From assembly GCA_900772435.1 (NCBI GenBank), contig CAAHEM010000023.1, forward strand, positions 1-5,440: a DNA stretch of 5,440 bases, given 5' to 3'. A program made the translations under genes and the position numbers. Numbering within the stretch: position 1 is the stretch's first letter; each line of letters begins with the position of its first letter. The notes under the pieces are model-generated. The model was not told the origin of the DNA, did not search any database, and saw only the letters and a program-made list of their open reading frames with translations. This document shows positions 1 through 5,440 of the stretch, piece after piece. The stretch comes from Bacilli bacterium. GTDB lineage: Bacteria; Bacillota_I; Bacilli_A; RF39; UBA660.

Positions 1-135
1 ACAATAAGAACACTTAGAATGTTATATCCAAATGCTAATATATTTCCAATAGATTATGATGCAGGAGCTTCAAAAGTAAATCAAGAAAATAGAATTAAAT
101 TAATGCTAGCTATCGCAGAAGAAGGTGAGAAGTAA
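1..135 (+). CDS. 2-hydroxyacyl-CoA dehydratase D-component-like protein, C-terminal end (5' truncated by window)
   Basis: An open frame enters from the left edge and ends at TAA 133-135, giving the last 44 residues of a protein. The fragment carries a core at fragment residues 17-35 (IDYDAGASKVNQENRIKLM). From memory of the family, this closely resembles the extreme C-terminus of the large clostridial activase/dehydratase fusion proteins, which end in a (I/V)DYDPGASEVNQxNRIKLML-type sequence. The next gene encodes the other half of that fusion and starts one base after this stop, which strongly supports the call. The role would be the dehydratase-like partner that receives electrons from the ATP-dependent activase; its substrate is unknown. 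The catalytic part and Fe-S ligands lie outside the window, so they cannot be checked. Alternative: a stand-alone HgdB/FldC-like subunit with a similar tail. Confidence 0.72.
   Translation, partial: TIRTLRMLYPNANIFPIDYDAGASKVNQENRIKLMLAIAEEGEK
124..129 (+). promoter_or_regulatory. Ribosome binding site fixing the activase start at ATG 137
   Basis: GGTGAG lies inside the last codons of the upstream gene, seven bases before ATG 137. The upstream TAA (133-135) and this ATG are separated by one base, so the two genes are probably co-transcribed and translationally coupled. The motif overlaps the alternative GTG at 125, which makes that GTG an unlikely start. Confidence 0.65.
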
Positions 136-136
136 T

Positions 137-3055
137 ATGAAAAGAGTAGGTTTTGATATAGGATCAACTACTATAAAATGTATAGTAATGGATGAAAAAG
201 AAAACATATTATTTAAAAAATATGAACGTCACTATTCTGAGATAAGAAATGCTGTATTAAAAATATTAAATGAACTTAAAGCCATTATAAAGAATGACAA
301 AATAACAGTAACAATCTCTGGTTCAGCAGGTTTAGGTTATGCTGAAAGTTTAAAAATCCCTTTTGTTCAAGAAGTATATGCAGAAAAGATTGCTGTTAAT
401 AAGTATTATCCAAATACTGATACAGTTATAGAATTAGGTGGAGAAGATGCCAAAATGTTATTTCTAACTGGTGGCTTTGAAATGAGAATGAATGGAAGTT
501 GTGCTGGTGGAACAGGTGCATTTATAGATCAAATGGCATCTTTACTAAATGTAACTGCTGAAGAATTAAATGAACTATCAAGTCATCATGAAAAGATATG
601 CAATATCGCATCACGTTGTGGAGTATTTGCTAAATCAGATGTTCAACCTCTATTAAATCAAGGAGTTAGAAAAGAAGATATAGCTGCTGGTATATTTAGA
701 GCAGTAGTAAATCAAACAATATCAGGTTTATCACAAGGAAGAGAAATAGGTAATAATGTTTTATACTTAGGTGGACCATTATACTTTTATAGTGAACTTA
801 GAAATAGTTTTGATGAAGTATTAAACACTAAAGGAGTTCTTCCAGAAGATGCAATATATTTTGTAGCAATAGGCTCAGTACTCGCAAACGTTAAAGAAGA
901 AACAACACTAACTAAATTAGAAAATAAATTTAAGAAATTTAAAGAACAAAGTAACTATGTAAAAAGTGATGCACTTTTTAAAGATAAAAAAGAATATGAA
1001 GAATTCTTGAAAAGACACAACGATACATCTATAAAAGAATTAGATAAACCAAGTAAAAATATGTATTTAGGAATAGATGCAGGAAGTACTACTATTAAGA
1101 TGGTTCTTTGCGATGAAGATGGAAACATATTTAATCCATTCTATTCTTCAAATGAAGGAAGCCCAGTTGAAATAGTAAAAAAATACTTAATAGATTTATA
1201 TGAAAGATATCCGGGTATTAATATTAAATCTAGCGCAGTAACTGGCTATGGTGAAGAATTAATTAAAAATGCTTTTAATATAGATTATGGAGTAGTTGAA
1301 ACTATAGCACATTATACTGCAGCTAAAAAGATAAATCCTAAAGTAGATTTTATTCTTGATATAGGTGGACAAGATATAAAATGTTTTAAGATTAAAAATG
1401 GCTCAATAGATAGTTTATATTTAAATGAAGCTTGTTCTTCAGGATGTGGATCATTCTTACAAACATTTGCTAAAGCACTTGGATATACTACAGAGGAATT
1501 TTCACGCTTAGGTCTTTATGCTAAAAGTCCAGTAAGTCTTGGATCAAGATGTACAGTATTTATGAATAGTTCAGTAAAACAAGCTCAAAAAGATGGAGCA
1601 TCTGTAGAAAGTATAGCTGCAGGTCTTTCAATGAGCGTAGTAAAAAATGCTTTATATAAAGTTATAAGATGTGCAAATCCTAAAGACTTAGGTGAAAATA
1701 TAATAGTACAAGGTGGAACATTTTTAAATGATTCTGTACTAAGAGCATTTGAAAAAGAAATTGGACACAATGTAACTAGACCAAAATATTCAGGCTTAAT
1801 GGGAGCATACGGAAGTGCACTTTATAGTAAAGAAAAGAATAATGATAAAAGTAAAATATTAAACTTTGAAGAACTAAAGAATTTTAATTATGAAACAAGA
1901 AATATAAACTGTAATGGATGCACTAATCATTGCAATTTAGTAATAAATACTTTCGATAAGAAGAGAAGGTTTATTGCAGGTAATAGATGTTCAAAACCGC
2001 TTAATAATGGAGTACAACAAGAACACTATGATTTATATGAATATAAGCAATCATTATTAAAAGAATTTATGAGTAATGAAACTGATGAAAATAAAACTAC
2101 TATAGGAATACCTTTAGTTTTAAATATGTATGAACTATTACCATTTTGGTATACATTCTTTAAGTCATTAGGTTTAAATGTTGTTGTTTCACCATTCTCA
2201 AATAGAAATACATATTTAAAAGGACAAAAAACTATACCATCAGATACTATATGTTATCCAGCTAAACTAGCACATGGACACATTGAATATTTAATAGATT
2301 CTAAAGTAGACTATATATTCTATCCAAGTATGAGTTATAACTTTGATGAAAAACTTGGAACAAATCACTATAATTGTCCAGTAGTTGCATACTATCCTCA
2401 AGTAATAAGAGGAAATGTAAATAATTTAAATAAAGATACTTTCATAGATGATTTTGTAAGTTTAGCAGACAAAAAACAATTTAATAAAAGAATAAAATCA
2501 ATTATTAAATATTATGGGATAGAAGTAACTGATTCAAAACTAAAAAAGGCAGTAGAAAAATCATATGAAGCATATAATAATTATCTATTAAAAGTTAGAA
2601 CTAAAGCAGAAGAATTTATAAGTATTGCAAAGCAAAAAGATATGCCAATAATTGTATTATGTGGAAGACCATATCATGTAGACCCTGAAGTAAATCATGG
2701 AATTAACAAACTAATTACATCACTAGGTGCAGTAGTTATAACTGAAGATAGTATTAGTCATAAGGTAAAACCATTTAAAACAAAAGTAATGAATCAATGG
2801 ACTTATCATTCAAGATTATATGCAGCAGCTAAGTACGTATGTGAATCTAATAAGAATATTAATTTAGTTCAATTAGTATCATTTGGTTGCGGAGTAGATG
2901 CAGTTACAACTGATGAAGTAAGAAGAATAATAGAAAGTAAAGATAAAGTTTATACTCAAATAAAGATAGATGAAATATCTAATATGGGGGCTGTTACTAT
3001 CAGACTTAGAAGTTTACTAGCTATAATTGATAATAAAAATGTAAAGAATAATTAA
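137..3055 (+). CDS. Acyl-CoA dehydratase activase-related protein (two BadF/BcrA ATPase domains plus DUF2229-type region)
   Basis: This 972-residue protein is predicted to be cytoplasmic and to use ATP to drive an electron from a [4Fe-4S] cluster to a 2-hydroxyacyl-CoA dehydratase partner. Domain 1 (about residues 3-255) has phosphate-1 loop DIGSTTIK (7-14), GGEDAK (101-106), and cysteines C122 (GSCAGGTG) and C161 (SRCGVF). Domain 2 (about 310-565) repeats this: DAGSTTIK (314-321), GGQDIK (410-415), C433, C437, C472 (SRCTVF) and adenosine-type motif VQGG (524-527). A linker carries C592, C595, C599 and C618. Residues 656-965 match the DUF2229-type region, with CGRPYHVDPEVNHG (842-855) and FGCGVDAVTTDE (916-927). 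The protein ends where longer relatives continue into the dehydratase domain. The start is ATG 137: GGTGAG at 124-129 is well spaced, whereas an in-frame GTG at 125 would overlap the upstream gene. Family assignment is firm; the substrate is not known. Confidence 0.92.
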   Translation: MKRVGFDIGSTTIKCIVMDEKENILFKKYERHYSEIRNAVLKILNELKAIIKNDKITVTISGSAGLGYAESLKIPFVQEVYAEKIAVNKYYPNTDTVIELGGEDAKMLFLTGGFEMRMNGSCAGGTGAFIDQMASLLNVTAEELNELSSHHEKICNIASRCGVFAKSDVQPLLNQGVRKEDIAAGIFRAVVNQTISGLSQGREIGNNVLYLGGPLYFYSELRNSFDEVLNTKGVLPEDAIYFVAIGSVLANVKEETTLTKLENKFKKFKEQSNYVKSDALFKDKKEYEEFLKRHNDTSIKELDKPSKNMYLGIDAGSTTIKMVLCDEDGNIFNPFYSSNEGSPVEIVKKYLIDLYERYPGINIKSSAVTGYGEELIKNAFNIDYGVVETIAHYTAAKKINPKVDFILDIGGQDIKCFKIKNGSIDSLYLNEACSSGCGSFLQTFAKALGYTTEEFSRLGLYAKSPVSLGSRCTVFMNSSVKQAQKDGASVESIAAGLSMSVVKNALYKVIRCANPKDLGENIIVQGGTFLNDSVLRAFEKEIGHNVTRPKYSGLMGAYGSALYSKEKNNDKSKILNFEELKNFNYETRNINCNGCTNHCNLVINTFDKKRRFIAGNRCSKPLNNGVQQEHYDLYEYKQSLLKEFMSNETDENKTTIGIPLVLNMYELLPFWYTFFKSLGLNVVVSPFSNRNTYLKGQKTIPSDTICYPAKLAHGHIEYLIDSKVDYIFYPSMSYNFDEKLGTNHYNCPVVAYYPQVIRGNVNNLNKDTFIDDFVSLADKKQFNKRIKSIIKYYGIEVTDSKLKKAVEKSYEAYNNYLLKVRTKAEEFISIAKQKDMPIIVLCGRPYHVDPEVNHGINKLITSLGAVVITEDSISHKVKPFKTKVMNQWTYHSRLYAAAKYVCESNKNINLVQLVSFGCGVDAVTTDEVRRIIESKDKVYTQIKIDEISNMGAVTIRLRSLLAIIDNKNVKNN

Positions 3056-3060
3056 TGTTA

Positions 3061-3089
3061 TTGTTTTAAATAAGTTATAAATGTAAAAT
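3061..3089 (+). promoter_or_regulatory. Possible sigma-A-type promoter for the PAP2 gene
   Basis: TTGTTT (3061-3066) and TAAAAT (3084-3089) are separated by 17 bases in the 56-base gap before the PAP2 gene. Transcription would begin near 3096, leaving a very short leader containing AGGAGG at 3101-3106. In DNA this AT-rich, such matches arise easily by chance. The alternative is read-through from the activase gene, since no convincing terminator is visible in the gap. Confidence 0.33.
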
Positions 3090-3111
3090 AATAATGTAGT
3101 AGGAGGTACAT

Positions 3112-3768
3112 ATGGAATTAACAGCCGCAGCAGAGTGGTTAAATACTACATTTAGTGGATTTGATCATGCTATATTAAGTGTTTTACATGAACTTGCTTT
3201 ATTAACTAATGGTAATTTAAATTGGTTATTTAAGTTTATAAGTCTTTTTGCAGAAAAGGGTTTATTTCTTATTTTACTTAGTATATTCTTAATGTTATTT
3301 AAGAAAACAAGAAAGTTTGGAATTTGTATGTTTGGTGCTATTGGAGCAGGAGCTATACTAACTAACTTTATTTTAAAGGATATGGTCGCAAGACCAAGAC
3401 CATATATGAGTGGTTTAGAATATAAAGATTGGTGGCAATATGCAGGTATGGTTACCGAAAGTGATTTCTCATTTCCAAGTGGTCACACAACAGCCATGAC
3501 GGCAGCAATGATGTCATTAGTATTTATGGCTAAAACAAAGAAAAAATATTGGTGCATACTATTTATATTCTTAATGGGTATATCAAGAAACTATCTAATG
3601 GTTCACTATCCAACAGATGTAATAGGTGGTATGATATCAGGATTAATCGGAGCTACTGTCGCATACTTTATAACATTACTAATTTACAAAATAATAGAAA
3701 AGTACAAAGATGTTAAATTATTTAACTTTATAAAGAACTTTGATATAATAAATGCAATGAAGAAATAA
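3112..3768 (+). CDS. PAP2-family membrane phosphatase (undecaprenyl-pyrophosphate or lipid phosphatase-like)
   Basis: This is a 218-residue integral membrane protein with the full three-part PAP2 signature: K89-x6-R96-P97 (KDMVARPRP), P122-S-G-H125, and S158-R159-x5-H165-x3-D169. H125 and H165 are the expected catalytic histidines, with D169 as the charge-relay acid. Hydrophobic segments lie at about 50-63, 68-88, 126-140, 146-157 and 170-193, followed by a lysine-rich tail. Known relatives remove phosphate from undecaprenyl pyrophosphate (BcrC, PgpB) or phosphatidic acid/phosphatidylglycerophosphate, with the active site facing outward. Sequence alone does not settle which. AGGAGG at 3101-3106 stands five bases before the ATG. 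The last codons form the left arm of a hairpin and the stop codon sits in its loop. No motif is damaged, so the enzyme should be active. Confidence 0.92.
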   Translation: MELTAAAEWLNTTFSGFDHAILSVLHELALLTNGNLNWLFKFISLFAEKGLFLILLSIFLMLFKKTRKFGICMFGAIGAGAILTNFILKDMVARPRPYMSGLEYKDWWQYAGMVTESDFSFPSGHTTAMTAAMMSLVFMAKTKKKYWCILFIFLMGISRNYLMVHYPTDVIGGMISGLIGATVAYFITLLIYKIIEKYKDVKLFNFIKNFDIINAMKK

Positions 3769-3780
3769 CATTGCATTTTT
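3750..3780 (+). terminator. Hairpin with T-run at the end of the PAP2 gene; weak terminator or attenuator
   Basis: A perfect 10-bp inverted repeat, AAATGCAATG (3750-3759) and CATTGCATTT (3769-3778), encloses a nine-base loop that includes the PAP2 stop codon TAA (3766-3768). A run of five T (3776-3780) follows. This is the form of a Rho-independent terminator, but the stem has only three G-C pairs and the T-run is short. The ribosome binding site of the next gene (GGAGG, 3785-3789) starts five bases later, so partial termination or a transcript-end stabiliser is as likely as full termination. Confidence 0.55.
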
Positions 3781-3793
3781 ATATGGAGGAGTT

Positions 3794-4285
3794 ATGTACA
3801 CTAAGAAAGAAGAAGTTTATAAATACTTAGAAAGTTTAAATATCAAATATAGAAAAGTAGAACATAAAGCAGTATTTACTATGGAAGAAATGTCAAAACT
3901 TAATCTTGAAGATGAGAGTGAAGTAGTTAAGAATCTATTCATAAGAGATGATAAAAAACAAAACTATTATTTAATACTTGTTAAAGGAGATAAAAGAGTT
4001 AACTTAAAAGAATTAAGAAATACTTTAAAACTTAGACCTTTAACATTCGCAAGTGAAGAAGATTTAGAAAAGTATTTAGGCATTAAGAAAGGTTCAGTAA
4101 CTATACTTGGAATACTTAATGACACTGAACATAAAGTAAAAGTATTAATAGATAATGATATAAAAGCCTTCAAAGAAATTGGTGCTCATCCTAATGAAAA
4201 TACCGCATCAATTTGGTTAACACTAGAAGACATAGAAAAAATATTAAAACTTAATAATGTAAATTATAACTTTATAGATTTATAG
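3794..4285 (+). CDS. YbaK/ProX-type aminoacyl-tRNA deacylase (Ala-tRNA(Pro) editing-like, PrdX)
   Basis: This 163-residue cytoplasmic protein is a free-standing form of the editing domain found in bacterial prolyl-tRNA synthetases. Visible family marks are the conserved lysine K46 in VVKNLFI (44-50), which in the YbaK/ProX family is essential for hydrolysis; VNLKELR (69-75); the glycine loop GSVTILGI (100-107); and HPNENTASIWLT (132-143), typical of the ProX/PrdX branch. Members of this branch remove alanine mis-attached to tRNA(Pro); YbaK relatives remove cysteine. The motif set favours ProX/PrdX. Length is normal and nothing is broken. GGAGG at 3785-3789 precedes the ATG by four bases, a slightly short spacing. 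It follows the PAP2 gene by 25 bases and has no clear promoter of its own, so it probably depends on transcription passing the upstream hairpin. Confidence 0.88.
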   Translation: MYTKKEEVYKYLESLNIKYRKVEHKAVFTMEEMSKLNLEDESEVVKNLFIRDDKKQNYYLILVKGDKRVNLKELRNTLKLRPLTFASEEDLEKYLGIKKGSVTILGILNDTEHKVKVLIDNDIKAFKEIGAHPNENTASIWLTLEDIEKILKLNNVNYNFIDL

Positions 4286-4304
4286 TCAATATAATTGACT
4301 TTTT
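4284..4304 (+). terminator. Small Rho-independent-type terminator at the end of the deacylase gene
   Basis: AGTCAAT (4284-4290) and ATTGACT (4294-4300) form a perfect 7-bp stem with a three-base loop, followed by T through 4304 (five T in all from 4300). The stem begins within the TAG stop codon (4283-4285). With only two G-C pairs it should be weak, but its position between a gene end and a fresh promoter fits termination. Confidence 0.5.
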
Positions 4305-4307
4305 CTA

Positions 4308-4336
4308 TTGACATAAAATATATATAATAGTATTAT
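4308..4336 (+). promoter_or_regulatory. Promoter of the GntR/ABC operon
   Basis: A consensus -35 box TTGACA (4308-4313) is followed after exactly 17 bases by TATTAT (4331-4336), one mismatch from the consensus -10. Transcription should start near 4343, about 30 bases before the GntR start codon. Extra elements lie close by: TTGACT at 4295-4300 with TATATA at 4319-4324 (18-base spacer) could serve as an overlapping second promoter, and a TATAAT at 4323-4328 lies too close to the TTGACA to pair with it. This is the best promoter in the window. Confidence 0.7.
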
Positions 4337-4356
4337 TGTATTATGCAAGTAATACA
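4337..4356 (+). promoter_or_regulatory. Palindromic candidate operator for the GntR regulator
   Basis: TGTATTA (4337-4343) and TAATACA (4350-4356) form a perfect 7-base inverted repeat with a six-base centre, touching the -10 box and covering the expected transcription start. The outer arms read ATTGTA (4335-4340) and TACAGT (4353-4358), separated by 12 bases. As I recall, the Bacillus subtilis YtrA site has AGTGTA and TACACT arms at a similar distance. A repressor here would block transcription of its own operon. The same repeat could form a weak RNA hairpin, but no T-run follows. Confidence 0.55.
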
Positions 4357-4371
4357 GTGAAAGGAGTACAC

Positions 4372-4734
4372 ATGAGTTATACATTTGATAATAATATACC
4401 AATATATATTCAGCTTGTTGATATCGTAAGAGTTGATATAGTATCAGGTAAATTAAGCGTAGGAAGTAGATTACCTTCTGTAAGAGAGCTAGCATTTTAC
4501 TACAAAGTTAATCCAAATACTATGCAAAAAGCTTTAGTAGAACTAGAAAATGAAAAACTAATTTATACTGAAAGAACAAATGGTAAGTTTGTTACTAGTG
4601 ATTCAAAAGTTATTAACAAAGCTAAAGAAAAACTAGCTAAAGAAAAAGTAAATGAATACTTAAGTTCTATGAATAGTATAGGTATAACTTATGAAGAATC
4701 AATTAAGTACTTGCAGGAATTAGGAGGAAAATAA
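4372..4734 (+). CDS. YtrA-type GntR-family transcriptional regulator
   Basis: This 120-residue cytoplasmic repressor has an N-terminal winged helix-turn-helix (about residues 10-75): PIYIQLVDIVRVDI (10-23), G-x-RLPSVRELA (31-41), recognition helix NPNTMQKALVELE (47-59) and wing LIYTERTNGKFV (63-74). A short helical tail (about 78-118) follows, the mark of the YtrA branch, which lacks the large effector domain of other GntR proteins and uses the tail for dimer formation. Such proteins usually repress their own operon of ABC transporter genes, as the layout here suggests. The start is ATG 4372, with AAGGAG at 4361-4366 five bases upstream. The frame is open further upstream from a TTG at 4336, but that would overlap the promoter and operator. 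The stop lies one base before the ABC gene. The signal that releases it cannot be read from sequence. Confidence 0.9.
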   Translation: MSYTFDNNIPIYIQLVDIVRVDIVSGKLSVGSRLPSVRELAFYYKVNPNTMQKALVELENEKLIYTERTNGKFVTSDSKVINKAKEKLAKEKVNEYLSSMNSIGITYEESIKYLQELGGK

Positions 4735-4735
4735 T

Positions 4736-5434
4736 ATGGAACTTTTAGAGTGTAAAAACCTATCAAAAAGTTTTGATAATAAAAAAATTCTAAAAGATAT
4801 AAACCTAATAATACCTAGAGGTAAAATAGTTGGACTTTTAGGTAAAAACGGGCAAGGAAAAACAACGCTAATAAAACTTATTAATGATTTATTAACTCCA
4901 ACTAGTGGTGAAATACTTATTGAAGGAAAACATCCAGGAGTAGAATCCAAAAAAATTATTTCTTATCTACCAGAAAGAACTTATTTAGATAAAGAAATGA
5001 AAGTAATAGATACACTTAATTATTTTAATGAATTCTATGATAATTTTGATATTAAAAAAGCAAAAAAATTACTTAAAGATTTGGATTTAGACATTAACTC
5101 TAAAATATCTAAAATGTCTAAAGGTATGCAAGAAAAACTACAACTTATACTTGTTATGAGTAGAGATGCTGATCTTTATATTTTAGATGAACCATTAGGT
5201 GGAGTAGATCCAGCTACTAGAGATTATATATTAGATACAATACTTTCTAACTTTAAAGAAGGAAGTAGTGTAATAATATCAACACACTTAATATCTGATA
5301 TAGAAAGAATATTAGACGAAGTTATATTTATAGATAAAGGAAAAATAATACTAACAGCTCCTGCTGATGAACTTCGTAAAAAAGAAAAATCATCAATAGA
5401 TGAAATCTTTAGGAGGACATTCAAATGCTCTTAA
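4736..5434 (+). CDS. ABC transporter ATP-binding protein (BcrA/YtrB/CcmA type)
   Basis: This 232-residue nucleotide-binding subunit binds the inner face of the membrane and powers a separate permease. Motifs in order: Walker A GKNGQGKTT (36-44), a Q-loop position held by glutamate in YLPERTYL (77-84), signature MSKGMQEK (127-134), Walker B LYILDEP (147-153) with D151 and E152, D-loop GGVD (155-158), and H-loop H184 in ISTH. Glutamate in the Q-loop and SKGM in place of SGGQ are usual for the drug and antibiotic-export branch including BcrA and YtrB, so the protein should be active. AGGAGG at 4722-4727, within the end of the regulator gene, precedes the ATG by eight bases. It probably serves export or resistance to a cell-wall-active compound; the actual substrate is unknown. 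Its last 10 bases overlap the next gene. Confidence 0.92.
   Translation: MELLECKNLSKSFDNKKILKDINLIIPRGKIVGLLGKNGQGKTTLIKLINDLLTPTSGEILIEGKHPGVESKKIISYLPERTYLDKEMKVIDTLNYFNEFYDNFDIKKAKKLLKDLDLDINSKISKMSKGMQEKLQLILVMSRDADLYILDEPLGGVDPATRDYILDTILSNFKEGSSVIISTHLISDIERILDEVIFIDKGKIILTAPADELRKKEKSSIDEIFRRTFKCS
5411..5416 (+). promoter_or_regulatory. Ribosome binding site inside the ABC gene for the downstream gene
   Basis: AGGAGG is a full Shine-Dalgarno match embedded in the last codons of the ATPase gene (encoding part of the RRT residues), eight bases before ATG 5425. It is the main evidence that a new gene begins there. Confidence 0.65.
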
Positions 5435-5440
5435 AAGTAC
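5425..5440 (+). CDS. Start of the next gene, probably the ABC permease (3' truncated by window)
   Basis: An ATG at 5425-5427 lies in a different frame from the ABC gene, 10 bases before that gene's end, with AGGAGG at 5411-5416 eight bases upstream. Only MLLKV can be read before the window ends. The strong ribosome binding site and overlap are typical of a translationally coupled partner. In YtrA/BcrA-type operons the next gene is normally the membrane permease, but five residues cannot prove it. Confidence 0.55.

Noticed and set aside
125..136. GTG start at 125 for the activase
   Set aside because: It would overlap the upstream gene and the ribosome binding site at 124-129. The ATG at 137 has good spacing and puts the ATP-binding loop right at the N-terminus, as in the family.
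161..1101. Repeated DNA similarity around 161-180 and 1082-1101 as a DNA repeat element
   Set aside because: Both encode the GSTTIK ATP-binding loop of the two duplicated activase domains; protein-level duplication explains it.
1585..1770. Open frame on the minus strand inside the activase gene
   Set aside because: It lies wholly within a strongly supported gene on the other strand, resembles no family I know, and open antisense frames are expected with this codon use.
3047..3067. Inverted repeat AATAA/TTATT with T-run after the activase gene as a terminator
   Set aside because: The stem is only five A-T pairs, too weak to be distinguished from chance in this AT-rich sequence.
3967..4173. 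Minus-strand open frame within the deacylase gene, and similar ones at 4720-4950 and 5224-5424 in the ABC gene
   Set aside because: All are antisense to genes with clear family motifs; none has a recognisable motif of its own.
4336..4371. TTG start at 4336 for the GntR regulator
   Set aside because: It would place codons across the -10 box and operator. ATG 4372 has AAGGAG at the right distance and begins just before the winged helix.
4286..4495. Open frame on the minus strand across the GntR promoter
   Set aside because: It covers the terminator, promoter and operator and the start of the regulator gene. Its tyrosine/leucine-rich product is what AT-rich antisense sequence gives.
5114..5137. 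Unusual ABC signature (MSKGM instead of LSGGQ) and glutamate at the Q-loop as signs of a dead ATPase
   Set aside because: Both are common in the BcrA/YtrB branch, and Walker A, Walker B, the catalytic glutamate and the H-loop are intact.

Overview
The window is strongly AT-rich. It uses AGA for arginine and ATA for isoleucine heavily, reads in the standard code (TGG for tryptophan, no internal TGA), and has purine-rich AGGAGG-type ribosome binding sites at close spacing. With the gene families present (duplicated CoA-dehydratase activase, YtrA-type GntR regulator plus BcrA-type ABC ATPase, ProX-like editing protein), this points to a low-GC anaerobic member of the Bacillota (Clostridia, Tissierellia or Erysipelotrichia type). 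A Fusobacteriota host is a weaker alternative. No marker allows a genus call. Every gene is on the + strand, packed tightly, with no gene-free stretch above 100 bases. I see no tRNA, rRNA, CRISPR array, insertion sequence, phage gene or riboswitch.

Layout. (1) Positions 1-3055 hold two adjacent genes: the last 44 codons of a protein matching the C-terminal end of the 2-hydroxyacyl-CoA dehydratase D-component-like domain, and one base later a 972-residue protein with two BadF/BcrA-type activase domains, a four-cysteine linker and a DUF2229-type region. In many clostridia these parts form one polypeptide of about 1400 residues with the activase half first. Here they appear to be two genes with the dehydratase-like part first. 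(2) Positions 3112-3768 encode a PAP2-family membrane phosphatase with a complete catalytic signature. (3) Positions 3794-4285 encode a YbaK/ProX-type aminoacyl-tRNA deacylase. A hairpin with the PAP2 stop codon in its loop lies between these two genes. (4) A weak terminator at the end of the deacylase gene runs directly into a good promoter and a palindromic candidate operator. These head a new operon: a YtrA-type GntR repressor (4372-4734), a BcrA/YtrB-type ABC ATPase (4736-5434) and the first codons of the next gene, probably the permease (from 5425, cut by the window end).

How they may work together. The first pair probably acts as one complex, an ATP-driven [4Fe-4S] electron donor with its dehydratase-like partner; the substrate is unknown. 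The regulator/ABC operon looks like a self-repressed exporter responding to envelope stress or antibiotics. The nearby PAP2 phosphatase could, as BcrC does, recycle undecaprenyl pyrophosphate, but it lies in a separate transcription unit, so a joint role is only a suggestion. I found no wholly new system. The most interesting points are the split and reordered dehydratase/activase genes, and the compact hairpin, promoter and operator signals at the gene ends.
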